Assembly: GCF_016908935.1 (NCBI RefSeq)
Contig: NZ_JAFBEV010000005.1
Location: forward strand, 114,949 to 178,948
Source: Sporolactobacillus spathodeae
GTDB lineage: Bacteria; Bacillota; Bacilli; Bacillales; Sporolactobacillaceae
Direction: 5' to 3'
Length of the DNA stretch: 64,000 bases
This document shows positions 56,059 through 64,000 of the stretch, piece after piece. How positions within the stretch are numbered: position 1 is the first letter of the stretch; every line of letters begins with the position of its first letter. Both the position numbers and the translations under genes were made by a program. The notes under the pieces were generated by a model, which was not told where the DNA came from, made no database searches, and saw only the letters and a list, made by a program, of their open reading frames with translations.

Positions 56059-58695
56059 TTAGGCTTTCAGTTCAGCGATTCTTGCTTGCAGTTTTTCCCG
56101 TTTCTGCAAATAATCTTGCTCTTTTTCGCGTTCCTTTGCAACAACGTCTTCAGGCGCCTTGTCGACAAAACGCGCATTACCGAGTTTCTTCTGAACACGC
56201 TCAACCTCGCCATTCATTTTTTCAAGCTCCTTGTTCAGACGCTGAATCTCGTCATCAAGATTAATTAGATCGGCAAGCGGCAGATAGATCTCTGCACCGG
56301 AAACAACTGCAGAAACTGCTTTTTCTGGAACGGGAATCTCTGTGCCAATTTGCAGGCTACTCGGATTGCAGAACCTTTCGAGGTAAAGTTTACTCTTTTC
56401 GAGCAGCGTTTGCTCAAAATCCGACTTAGCCTGAATCAATAGCGCCACCGGCTTCTTCGGCGCCACATTCATTTCCGCTCGAATATTGCGTACAGAGCGG
56501 ATAACATTGATGAGAAGCGCCATTTCTTGCTCTGCTTCCAGGTCGTCCCACTTCTTAACGGCGACCGGCCAATTGCTGCGCATGATCGTTTCACCTTCGT
56601 GCGGAAGGTGCTGCCAAATCTCTTCGGTGATAAAAGGCATGATCGGATGCAGCAATTTCAAGATTTTATCAAGAACATAGGTCAGTACCGACTTCGTCGT
56701 CTGTTTCGCTGCTTCGTCACTGCCATTGAGCGGCAATTTCGCCATTTCAATATACCAATCACAGAAATCGTCCCAGATAAATTGATAAAGCGTGTGACCC
56801 GCTTCGCCGAAATCATATCGGTCATAGCAGCTAGTTACTTTCTCAATTGTTGCGTTCAGACGCGTCAGTATCCAGCGATCCGGTATCGAATGCGGCGCAT
56901 CCATCGTCATTTCATCGAGTGAGAAACCATCAAGGTTCATCAACACGAAACGGGATGCATTCCAAATTTTATTTGCAAAATTCCAATTGGCTTCCACTTT
57001 GGACCATTGGAATGTCAAGTCCTGACCGGGCGTCGTACCGGTTGCCAGCGTATAACGCAGTGCATCGGCACCATATTTAGCTATCACATCCATTGGATCG
57101 ATGCCGTTGCCAAGCGATTTACTCATCTTACGCCCTTGCTCATCGCGTACCAGCCCATGAATCAGCACATCCTGGAATGGACTTTTGCCGGTAAATTCGG
57201 TTGACTGGAACATCATTCGTGCAACCCAGAAGAATATAATGTCATAGCCAGTCACCAGTGCGTTGGTTGGAAAATAGCGTTTGAAATCATCGGATGCTTC
57301 ATCCGGCCAGCCCATTGTGGAGAATGGCCAGAGCGCGGAACTGAACCATGTATCGAGTACATCTTCGTCCTGCGTCCAATTCTCGCTATCTTTAGGCGCG
57401 TCCATGCCGACGTAGACTTCACCGGTTTGTTTATTGTACCAAGCCGGAATACGGTGGCCCCACCAAAGCTGACGGGAGATGCACCAGTCGCGGATATTTT
57501 CCATCCAGTGATTATAGGTGCCTTCAAAACGTTCCGGAACAAAATTGACCTTATCTTCTGTCTGCTGCATCTTCAGTGACGCTTCAGCGAGCGGCTTCAT
57601 TTTCACAAACCACTGTGTTGACAAAATCGGTTCAACAACAACGCCGGTGCGCTCGGAATGACCAACCGCGTGTGTATGTTCTTCAACATAGGCTAATGCG
57701 CCGCACGCTTCCAGATCGCTGACAATCTGTTTCCGGCATTCATCTCGATCAAGGCCCTGATATTTTCCGGCATGTTCATTCATCTTGCCGCTTGCATCAA
57801 TAACAAGGATTCGCGGTAGATTGTGACGGTTGCCGACTTCAAAATCGTTCGGGTCATGAGCTGGTGTAATTTTCACGGCACCGGTACCAAATGACTGATC
57901 GACATAACTATCGGCGACAATCGGAATCTCGCGGCCGATAATCGGCAAGATTGCCGTCTTGCCAACAATGTCTTTATAGCGCGGATCATCCGGATGAACC
58001 GCGATGGCAGTATCGCCAAGCATCGTTTCCGGACGCGTTGTCGCGATCTGAATTGACCCTGAACCGTCAGAAAGCGGGTAGTCAATATGCCAGAGATAAC
58101 CAGGAATTTCTTTGTAAATGACTTCAATATCAGATAAAGCCGTGCGTGCTGCCGGATCCCAGTTAATGATATAGGCACCTCGATAGATTAGCCCTTTTTC
58201 ATACAGGCCGACAAAGACTTTGCGCACCGCTCGGGACAAACCGTCGTCCAGTGTGAACCTCTCCCGCGAATAATCGAGAGACAAACCGAGTTTCGCCCAC
58301 TGCTTGCGGATGAACGTGGCATATTCCTTTTTCCATTCCCAGGCGACTTCGAGAAATTTTTCTCTTCCTAAATCATACCGCGATTTTCCTTCAGCGCGCA
58401 GCTTAGCATCAACTTTTGCCTGTGTCGCGATGCCCGCATGATCCATACCAGGCAAATACAATGTATCGTAGCCTTGCATCCTTTTGAATCGGATCAAAAG
58501 ATCCTGCATCGTCGTATCCCAGGCATGACCGAGATGCAGCTTACCTGTAACATTTGGGGGCGGAATCACGATCGAATACGGTTTTTTGGCTGGATCTTGA
58601 TCTGCCTTGAAATAGCCGTTTTCACGCCATCTTTGATACCACTTTTCTTCGGTCTGCCCTGGATCGTATTTTGTTGCCAATTCTTCTTTTTCCAT
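56059..58695 (-). CDS. valS: valyl-tRNA synthetase
   Basis: 878 residues, normal size. Class I HIGH-type motif [14 protein letters not shown] near residue 45, the CP1 editing domain ([17 protein letters not shown]), KMSKS as [11 protein letters not shown] near residue 525, and a C-terminal coiled coil ([26 protein letters not shown]). It charges tRNA-Val and edits Thr-tRNA. Controlled by the T-box leader upstream, with a fragment of the dispersed repeat between the T-box terminator and the start codon. Confidence 0.98.
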   Translation of the reverse strand: MEKEELATKYDPGQTEEKWYQRWRENGYFKADQDPAKKPYSIVIPPPNVTGKLHLGHAWDTTMQDLLIRFKRMQGYDTLYLPGMDHAGIATQAKVDAKLRAEGKSRYDLGREKFLEVAWEWKKEYATFIRKQWAKLGLSLDYSRERFTLDDGLSRAVRKVFVGLYEKGLIYRGAYIINWDPAARTALSDIEVIYKEIPGYLWHIDYPLSDGSGSIQIATTRPETMLGDTAIAVHPDDPRYKDIVGKTAILPIIGREIPIVADSYVDQSFGTGAVKITPAHDPNDFEVGNRHNLPRILVIDASGKMNEHAGKYQGLDRDECRKQIVSDLEACGALAYVEEHTHAVGHSERTGVVVEPILSTQWFVKMKPLAEASLKMQQTEDKVNFVPERFEGTYNHWMENIRDWCISRQLWWGHRIPAWYNKQTGEVYVGMDAPKDSENWTQDEDVLDTWFSSALWPFSTMGWPDEASDDFKRYFPTNALVTGYDIIFFWVARMMFQSTEFTGKSPFQDVLIHGLVRDEQGRKMSKSLGNGIDPMDVIAKYGADALRYTLATGTTPGQDLTFQWSKVEANWNFANKIWNASRFVLMNLDGFSLDEMTMDAPHSIPDRWILTRLNATIEKVTSCYDRYDFGEAGHTLYQFIWDDFCDWYIEMAKLPLNGSDEAAKQTTKSVLTYVLDKILKLLHPIMPFITEEIWQHLPHEGETIMRSNWPVAVKKWDDLEAEQEMALLINVIRSVRNIRAEMNVAPKKPVALLIQAKSDFEQTLLEKSKLYLERFCNPSSLQIGTEIPVPEKAVSAVVSGAEIYLPLADLINLDDEIQRLNKELEKMNGEVERVQKKLGNARFVDKAPEDVVAKEREKEQDYLQKREKLQARIAELKA

Positions 58696-58751
58696 GACTC
58701 ATACTCCTTTTCTTTAAAAAAGCATGTCAATGCTGATTGTATTTAAGGCGA

Positions 58752-58830
58752 TTACAAAAACTTGGCGTAGCCAAGTCCCTTTTTTCAACAAATGCAAGCA
58801 TCTCGCGCCTTCGCTGCATTTTTCATGACA
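58752..58830 (-). repeat. dispersed intergenic repeat, locus H, inside the valS leader
   Basis: AAAAACTTGGCGTAGCCAAG followed by TCCCTTTTTT, then GCATCTCGCGCCTTCGCTGC and TTTTTCATGACAAATC. Hairpin module plus 3' fragment. It lies between the valS T-box terminator and the valS start codon, so it is transcribed as part of the 5' leader whenever the T-box reads through. Confidence 0.8.
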
Positions 58831-58852
58831 AATCAGATACGTGATTTATTTA

Positions 58853-59127
58853 TGAAAAAAGAGCTTTCCTCATCCTGCAAAAGGACGAAGAAAGCTCCGT
58901 GGTACCACCTTGATTTGCGCAATAAACGTGCACACTCATTTCTGGATAACGGGAAATTCCCGGTCGATTCTAATTCGGCACCGATGCCGTTTCAAATCGG
59001 CGGCTCAAAGGCTACCTTCCGCGCTTGTTGCCGAGGAAGCCTCTCAGCCTGTGGGCTTCCATCTCTTGCGACATCGGGGTGCGTACTCTTCCCTCTCATT
59101 GCCATTGTCTCTCATTCACTTGTTGTG
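58853..59127 (-). promoter_or_regulatory. T-box riboswitch leader of valS
   Basis: On the minus strand AAGGTGGTACCACGG (T-box core, 58897-58911) overlaps the base of a terminator stem (arms 58862-58875 and 58883-58896) ending in CTTTTTT. The upstream region holds Stem I elements (GAGAGGGAAGAGTACGC). A Val specifier could not be assigned with confidence. Confidence 0.92.
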
Positions 59128-59133
59128 ACTTGT

Positions 59134-59163
59134 ATTATACACAATTTGCGTAGAAAGAGTCAA
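59134..59163 (-). promoter_or_regulatory. promoter of the valS T-box transcript
   Basis: On the minus strand: TTGACT (59158-59163), 18-base spacer, TATAAT (59134-59139) preceded by TGTG; start near 59127. Confidence 0.75.
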
Positions 59164-59305
59164 CATCTCCTGAAGATCGGCGGACAGGAACTTTTTTTCG
59201 ATGGGTTCATAGACTAGATCAGTACTTATTCTATCCATTGATCAAACAAGCTTGAAAGTAAGCAAAAGCGCCACGATTAGGTCGATCACAGGAGGAGGTG
59301 ACGGT

Positions 59306-59488
59306 ATGTTCAAAAACAAACGTTTTGCACCCTTTATAAAAAAATGTCGGGAGGGGCTCAGTATTGTCGTACTGCCGCTCGCGCTTTTTCAACTCGTTCG
59401 GACCATCTTCCTGCCGACGACGATGGATGTGCTGCTTTGCGCCCTGCTATTTTTTCTATATGTTGGCTTCCTGAAGAAATGGATGTAA
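59306..59488 (+). CDS. hypothetical 60-residue membrane protein
   Basis: 60 residues from the ATG at 59306, preceded by the very strong GGAGGAGGTG. A basic N-terminus (MFKNKRFAPFIKKCREG) precedes two hydrophobic stretches (LSIVVLPLALFQLV and TMDVLLCALLFFLYVGFL). I do not recognise the family. It is on the plus strand, facing ysxE and divergent from the valS transcript, which is unusual in this otherwise minus-strand stretch. The ribosome site and composition argue that it is real; no promoter is obvious in the 90 bases before it. Confidence 0.6.
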   Translation: MFKNKRFAPFIKKCREGLSIVVLPLALFQLVRTIFLPTTMDVLLCALLFFLYVGFLKKWM

Positions 59489-59498
59489 CCGGCAATTG

Positions 59499-60548
59499 TC
59501 AGGAATCGTCCGAAGTTTGTTCCTCTTGATGGTTTGATTGCTTCTGTTTTTCTTCATAGTATCCTTGAAACGCGCGAATCATCTCCGACTGTGCCCGTTG
59601 CAACGTGATCCAGTGCTGGGTAAACCAGAATTCGCTTTGATCGTGCTGTAACCTGTATTTCTCAAGCAAATTGATCGGTGCGAGCGGACACATCAAGTAG
59701 TGGAAAAGAAACGTCGTTTCATTGTCCGTCAACGGACAAGCAGCAAGGTAACTACTGATCCACGCTTTCCATGGCAAATGCGGTTTGGATAAAACAGCGC
59801 TTGCCTGTTCGAATAGCGAAGCAGCCTCGATGATAAAGATGCCGTAACTGCATTCTTCAAAATTAATTAAGTAGCATTTTTCATTCTCAATCACTATATG
59901 GAGCGGATTCAGCCGGCCATGACAAAGCGCGCGACGCATTCCTTTTTTTGCTGCGTTTTCCGTTCCCTCTTCTACTTCTTTCTGCGTCCCTTGAAAATAG
60001 AGCAGCGCGTTCTGAAGATTTGTTAAATAGCCTCCAGCCGATGAAAGGACGAGTTGTTCAAAGGGGGACGGATAGACATGATGCTCCGCTTCCTGGACAA
60101 AACGCTCCCATATGTTCTGCCTGCCTGTGAGCAGTTGTACCATCGATTGATACAGTTGATCCGGATTGTCGTCACCGCGCAACGTCTGTTGGTGCATTTG
60201 TCCCGCTTTAAGAAAAAGCCGTGTGTAACGCGTCAGCAAATCCGATTCCGGCACTGTTTCTTCAAACCAAGGTAGAAGATAGTACCCCGAGTCCCCATCT
60301 CCCTGAATGACAAGATCGCCATATTTTGAAGGCAGCGGCGACAGGGCATCAATCGCAAGCTTTCCCGCTAGTTTATAGGCAGTCAGTAGATGGTTGATCT
60401 GATTGCGCGTAATTTTTTTCTGCTTCAATGCGAAATTGCCGATGACCGTTTCAATTTTCATCACACTTCCGTGCTGGGAAAACTGATAGGGAAAGAGATC
60501 ATATTGAAAAAGAAGTCGCCGCACTTGCAGGTCCGGCTCTGTCGCCAC
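59499..60548 (-). CDS. ysxE: YsxE-like spore coat-associated kinase-fold protein (CotS family)
   Basis: 349 residues. CotS/YsxE family layout: KIETVIGNFALKQKKITRNQ (lysine-containing N-lobe), a DSGYYLLPWFEETVPES segment, and the C-lobe LCHGRLNPLHIVIENEKCYLINFEECSYGIFIIEAAS, where the aminoglycoside-phosphotransferase catalytic HGD is changed to HGR. Catalysis is therefore doubtful. In B. subtilis ysxE is directly downstream of spoVID; here one extra gene lies between. It probably acts in the mother cell on the coat. Confidence 0.85.
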   Translation of the reverse strand: MATEPDLQVRRLLFQYDLFPYQFSQHGSVMKIETVIGNFALKQKKITRNQINHLLTAYKLAGKLAIDALSPLPSKYGDLVIQGDGDSGYYLLPWFEETVPESDLLTRYTRLFLKAGQMHQQTLRGDDNPDQLYQSMVQLLTGRQNIWERFVQEAEHHVYPSPFEQLVLSSAGGYLTNLQNALLYFQGTQKEVEEGTENAAKKGMRRALCHGRLNPLHIVIENEKCYLINFEECSYGIFIIEAASLFEQASAVLSKPHLPWKAWISSYLAACPLTDNETTFLFHYLMCPLAPINLLEKYRLQHDQSEFWFTQHWITLQRAQSEMIRAFQGYYEEKQKQSNHQEEQTSDDS

Positions 60549-60567
60549 GAGCGATCACCTTCTTTCC

Positions 60568-61488
60568 TTACGCCATTTCGGCCATGTTCCAAACAGACTG
60601 AACATGGCGAATCAGCCTCGTTTTTGCATCCCATACTTTTTTGAACAGATCGTGCTCTTCAGGCGCTGCAATTGGCGCATTTGCGGCAGCAAATAGTCGG
60701 AACCACTCACCCGGTTCATACCATTCGGCAAGCAGCAGATCCTGGGTTTCCCGTTCTAATGAAAATTGCGGGGCAAGTGCTTCGAGCAGCTTCTGCACCG
60801 CCTCCTCGCCCTGTTCTAGCGCTGCAAGCAGAATAAATTGAGCCAATTGCCGGTATCCGCTAACCGGACGACTTTGCCCAAGTTCAAAAAATAAAGTTTC
60901 AAGCAACAGCCGTGTGCTTTGAAACGAAAAATCTTCCGGAAGAATAAATGCTTTGCTTCCGGAACGGTGTTGGTTTCTGAGACGGTCTGCAATTTCCGCA
61001 CGGCTTTGTACTGATGGATAGCACGTTCGTACCAATTGACCGATTGTATCGCTGACCATGCCTACCCGTTCGGATTCGCTGAAAAAATATGCTGCTTGTG
61101 CAGACACCTGCGAAGCAGCGACTGGTGGAAGATTCCCGCGACTTTTTTTCAGAAGCAACGCGACGAGACCTGCCCACTGCGTCTCTTTGCCCGCAATCGG
61201 CGCCTGATCGAGCGGCGCGTCATGGCAGGTGATCATGTAGCGATCAAAGCGTATCGATGTCGCGCCATAGACGGTGGCATACATCCGATCCAGAAAAAAA
61301 CTGTCGCTGATTAGTTTCCTGCGCCAGTTCAGATGCTCCGATAACAAACGTTCATCGTCCCAGAATCGTATTTTTTTTATGCCTCGTTCCGTCTGAACGA
61401 GCAACGGGGTTTCCTGAACCACGCTCATTTCACGGAATGCATAATTATTCTGCAATGCGGCGCGCAGATAGTCCCAATGGTCAAACAT
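60568..61488 (-). CDS. uncharacterised protein in the spoVID-ysxE operon, weakly CotS-like
   Basis: 306 residues. I do not recognise it with confidence. The first part (VVQETPLLVQTERGIKKIRFWDDERLLSEHLNWRRKL) recalls the N-lobe of CotS-family proteins with a strand, Lys-containing strand and helix, but the HGD-like catalytic loop and metal-binding motif are missing. The rest is helical, rich in Ala, Leu and Gln. It overlaps spoVID by eight bases and is followed 19 bases later by ysxE, so it is likely expressed with both in the mother cell and may be a coat-associated paralogue that lost catalytic residues. No signal peptide. Confidence 0.7.
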   Translation of the reverse strand: MFDHWDYLRAALQNNYAFREMSVVQETPLLVQTERGIKKIRFWDDERLLSEHLNWRRKLISDSFFLDRMYATVYGATSIRFDRYMITCHDAPLDQAPIAGKETQWAGLVALLLKKSRGNLPPVAASQVSAQAAYFFSESERVGMVSDTIGQLVRTCYPSVQSRAEIADRLRNQHRSGSKAFILPEDFSFQSTRLLLETLFFELGQSRPVSGYRQLAQFILLAALEQGEEAVQKLLEALAPQFSLERETQDLLLAEWYEPGEWFRLFAAANAPIAAPEEHDLFKKVWDAKTRLIRHVQSVWNMAEMA

Positions 61489-62848
61489 CTTGGACAGCCT
61501 TAGTAATCGGAATAAACAGCAATTCGCCCGCTTCTAACGCTCCTGTCGGCAGTTGGTTTTTTTTCATCAGACTGGTCACAGGCACTTTATAACGATTAGA
61601 AATGCTCTCCAGCGAGTCTCCACCTTGAACAATGTAGATTCTAACCATTGTTTTTTGTTCGGTTTCAGCGCCAGCAAGTACTTTTGTCAGATAAAGGCTA
61701 TTGGTATCCCCTGTCTGTTCCGGCTCCGCTTTTTCATTCAGCGCTTCCGCTTCGATTTCTTGAGCAACAGGCGCGGGAGCAACACGTGGTGTCTGAGGTA
61801 ATTGTGGCGCTTCGCTCGCGCGCTCTGTTGCATCTTCAGAACGTCCAGCAAAAGCAACAGACGGCTGATCATCAGGCGCCTCAGACATGTCTGGTTTACG
61901 GAATGCTTCATACGCAAAGGCCGTTGTCGCTTCGTCCGCCTCGTAGTCTAGTGAATCTGTCGGCATCTCTTCAAAACTCGTTTCAAAAGGAATATCGCCG
62001 AAATCCCGGGCCTTTTTCTTTAACATGGACGCTTTCGATGCCTTCGGTTGCTCGGGACTTGATCCAGTTGCCTCAGTTGTCTGCCCTGAAGTTTTCGGAA
62101 CAGACTTTTCCACTGGCTTTGTGAATTGTTTCGCAGCTGCTGATACCGCGCCTTTTTCAGGGCTGACTGCGTTCTCCTTCTTACTTGTTTCAGCCGCTTT
62201 TGCTTTTGCCTGCGGTTGCGCTTTTTCTACTGCCAGCTTTTCTTCTTTATTTGCCGCTTCTTTTTTCGTTGCTGCTTCTGCTGACTTATTCGCTACCGGG
62301 TTCTTTTCCTGACTGACTGGAGCAGCGGTTTGAGGGGCTACCGGAGCCGGCGCAGGCATTGGCGTCGGTGCTGGCGTTGGCACGGTAGGTGCTTCTGTTC
62401 TCGCCGTCTCTATGGGCTTTGGCTGATTGAGCCCTGTGATCGCTAAATCCGCCTGCAATTGTAAATGACGGTGCTCCGACAATTCATAGTCAAATGCTTC
62501 AATGATCACAAAAAGTTCCTCAAGATTCGGCACGCGATCAGCCGGTATGGTGATATCAATCGGAAAACGATGCTCAAGAATAGCGGTTCCGTTGTTTGTT
62601 TCCATGATCTCGTCAATTGTGCGAAACGGGGCGGTGCCGCTCTCTGTCCCTTGCCCATCATATGGAGCAGGTTTATATTCTCCAGTCAAACGGAGAAAAC
62701 CTTTAATGGTCACATCATTCCAACTTTCCTCGACGGTAATATCCGGTTCAAGAGCCATTGATAAAATTTCTTCGGCCGGAGCGTCATCCCTGAGCCAGAC
62801 GGATTCATTTATTGAAAATTGCAAGCGATCATTCGACGATTGAGACAT
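61481..62848 (-). CDS. spoVID: spore coat morphogenetic protein SpoVID
   Basis: 455 residues from the ATG at 62848 (MSQSSNDRLQFSINESVWL), five bases after GGGTGG. The N-terminal domain (LQFSINESVWL ... VTIKGFLRLTGEYKP) is the SpoVID domain required for coat encasement. A long Pro/Ala/Lys-rich linker (about 165-290) and a C-terminal LysM domain (RIYIVQGGDSLESISNRYKVPVTSLMKKNQL) follow. SpoVID binds SafA, whose gene is also in this window. The linker is more basic and Ala-rich than I recall for Bacillus. Confidence 0.92.
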   Translation of the reverse strand: MSQSSNDRLQFSINESVWLRDDAPAEEILSMALEPDITVEESWNDVTIKGFLRLTGEYKPAPYDGQGTESGTAPFRTIDEIMETNNGTAILEHRFPIDITIPADRVPNLEELFVIIEAFDYELSEHRHLQLQADLAITGLNQPKPIETARTEAPTVPTPAPTPMPAPAPVAPQTAAPVSQEKNPVANKSAEAATKKEAANKEEKLAVEKAQPQAKAKAAETSKKENAVSPEKGAVSAAAKQFTKPVEKSVPKTSGQTTEATGSSPEQPKASKASMLKKKARDFGDIPFETSFEEMPTDSLDYEADEATTAFAYEAFRKPDMSEAPDDQPSVAFAGRSEDATERASEAPQLPQTPRVAPAPVAQEIEAEALNEKAEPEQTGDTNSLYLTKVLAGAETEQKTMVRIYIVQGGDSLESISNRYKVPVTSLMKKNQLPTGALEAGELLFIPITKAVQDV

Positions 62849-62979
62849 GCATTCCACCCTCTCATCCATTCTTACTAAAGGTCTATGCGACAAGGACGAA
62901 ATTATGATCCGCACGGGCCAATATCGCTTGCAAAAATCAAACGGCTTTGTGTTATTGGAAAAACAAGCTTTTTCAGTAG

Positions 62980-63657
62980 TTATTCTTTTTTTTCAAGATA
63001 GAGACCCTCATCTTTTTTCCATTCCGCATAAAAAACGTCTTGGATGCGATCAATGTGATGCCGCTTCAATTCTTTCATCAGCCATTCCTCGTTTAGGCCG
63101 GCGCGCTTCATATTTTGATAATCCGCCTCGCCGTCATTGATAATATTGACAGGTAAATAAACCGGCTTCTGCGGCTGCTGCAAATCTTCATTCTTCGGCA
63201 CATCATATTTGGATTTTTTCAAAACACTGACAGTCCCATCGGTTTCAAGAATCGCAAAATCAACTTCGCGGACCGAAAAGACATCCTTGTGACGCAGCAA
63301 GTTCTGCAACATATTAATATCGAGTTTCTCCTTTTTCATCGCTTCTCGGTCCATCCGTCCATTGCGGATGATGATCGTTGGTTTTCCTTCCAGAAAGGCG
63401 CGTGAACCGCGGTACTTCTGCGTTATCCACTCGACAATATAGATCATCACGCCCCAGATAACCACTGTATAGAGTATCGTCAGGATACCAATCGCTTTGT
63501 CATAGAGTGCATTGCCGACAAATTCACCGAGCACGATTGCTGAGATAAAATCGAATGCTGTAATCTGTGACAGTGTGGCTTTACCGAGAATCTTTGTGAC
63601 AGAGAACAAGGCGATAAATCCAATCATTAATTCGACAGTTATTCTGAGTAAATGCAT
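62980..63657 (-). CDS. DUF421 (YetF-type) membrane protein
   Basis: 225 residues from the ATG at 63657 (MHLLRITVELMIGFIALFSV) with GGGTGAG upstream; the frame opens 22 codons earlier without a site. Three helices precede a cytoplasmic part with the family patterns TAFDFISAIVLGEFVGNALYD, ARAFLEGKPTIIIRNGRMDREAMKKEKL and VREVDFAILETDGTVSVLKK. DUF421 proteins are linked to germination or spore properties in some species; the exact role is unknown. Second DUF421 gene in the window. It ends 131 bases before spoVID, with no terminator obvious to me. Confidence 0.88.
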   Translation of the reverse strand: MHLLRITVELMIGFIALFSVTKILGKATLSQITAFDFISAIVLGEFVGNALYDKAIGILTILYTVVIWGVMIYIVEWITQKYRGSRAFLEGKPTIIIRNGRMDREAMKKEKLDINMLQNLLRHKDVFSVREVDFAILETDGTVSVLKKSKYDVPKNEDLQQPQKPVYLPVNIINDGEADYQNMKRAGLNEEWLMKELKRHHIDRIQDVFYAEWKKDEGLYLEKKE

Positions 63658-63744
63658 TGTGCTCACCCCAAAAACAAAATTAACGTATTGTTTGCTTAGT
63701 TTGGCCCAATCGACGTTTGTCATGCAGTAAAAACCTGAACTGAT

Positions 63745-63862
63745 TCTTTTTTCAACAATTGTGCCTCGGCTGTATGTGGCTTTTGATCATCAGGCTTAGC
63801 TTGGATCGCTTTTCCCGCAAGCCAGAGCGCCTTCGCTCCATTTTTGTGCAGAATCTTTTAAA
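63745..63862 (-). repeat. dispersed intergenic repeat, locus I (decayed)
   Basis: TTTTTTCAACAATTGTGCCTCGGCTG, then GCTTAGCTTGGATCGCTTTTCCCGCAAG, GCGCCTTCGCTCC, TTTTTGTGCAGAATC: a degraded copy missing the middle. Upstream of the DUF421 gene. Confidence 0.7.
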
Positions 63863-64000
63863 TACTTAGTTTTTCTTATACTTAATTCTACTAGCGTTTC
63901 ACTAATTTATTCAAACCATTCATAATACTATGAATGTTCAAAATTAATATGGTTTCTAGACAAAAAAATCCTTTATAATGGAAGAATAGGTGATTCCTAT
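63863..64000. other. AT-rich right end with a small palindrome
   Basis: CATTCATA-ATAC-TATGAATG (near 63919-63938) is an 8-bp inverted repeat of operator-like size. A TATAAT near 63975 may belong to a plus-strand promoter for a gene beyond the window. No coding region seen. Confidence 0.35.

Overview
The window reads as chromosome of an endospore-forming member of the Bacillales (Firmicutes). Gene order closely follows the aspS-hisS-relA-recJ-secDF-spoVB-tgt-queA-ruvBA-yebC-coxA-safA-nadR-obg-spo0B-rpmA-spoIVFB/FA-minDC-mreDCB-radC-spoIIB-folC-valS-ysxE-spoVID segment known from Bacillus subtilis. The differences point away from Bacillus sensu stricto: a type IV pilus cluster with a PilT retraction ATPase, separate secD and secF, an RNase E/G gene, and no bofC, maf or nad biosynthesis genes in their usual places. 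A Sporolactobacillaceae-like host is a guess from memory, not shown by the sequence.

Layout. 1-10.9 kb: type IV pilus locus, with three minor-pilin-type genes on the minus strand (the last runs off the left edge and carries a bactofilin-like beta-repeat tail) divergent from pilB-pilT-pilC-pilA1-pilA2-pilD-pilM-pilN-pilO. 10.9-14.6 kb: 6S RNA with its own promoter and terminator, then aspS and hisS behind a T-box leader. 14.8-15.7 kb: a GH5 cellulase-like gene without a signal peptide. 16.0-25.1 kb (minus): dtd, relA, apt, recJ, lapA-like, secF, secD, comN. 25.3-28.0 kb: spoVB, yrbG-like, yrzE-like. 28.1-36.5 kb (minus): yajC, tgt, queA, a DUF2905 gene, ruvB, ruvA, yebC, coxA-like, and a very repetitive safA. 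36.7-37.2 kb: nadR. 37.4-43.5 kb (minus): obg, spo0B, rpmA, prp, rplU, rng, spoIVFB, spoIVFA. 44.3-50.4 kb (minus): minD, minC, mreD, mreC, mreB, radC, spoIIB. 51-54.3 kb: a GGDEF protein and, divergently, a SAM riboswitch with a MetE-like methyltransferase. 54.4-63.7 kb (mostly minus): folC, T-box-controlled valS, a 60-residue membrane ORF, ysxE, an unknown gene, spoVID, and a DUF421 protein.

How the parts work together. The pilus genes encode a complete inner-membrane machine (assembly and retraction ATPases, platform, prepilin peptidase, PilMNO-like alignment proteins) plus two major-type pilins. SafA, SpoVID, YsxE, CoxA, SpoIVFA/FB, SpoVB, Spo0B and SpoIIB are sporulation and coat functions scattered among housekeeping genes for cell shape (MreBCD), septum placement (MinCD), translation, tRNA modification, DNA repair and protein export. 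RNA-level control is rich: two T-boxes, one S-box, a probable L21 leader and 6S RNA.

The main structure not explained by genes is a dispersed, GC-rich intergenic repeat of about 152 bp. It occurs at nine loci, always in the same orientation, as fragments, single copies or head-to-tail tandems (three copies at 43.7-44.1 kb, two at 50.5-50.8 kb), and usually lies between one gene's terminator and the start of the next minus-strand gene. A second separable module, an ACTTGGC/GCCAAGT hairpin, often accompanies it. I found no CRISPR array, prophage, insertion sequence, tRNA or rRNA gene.
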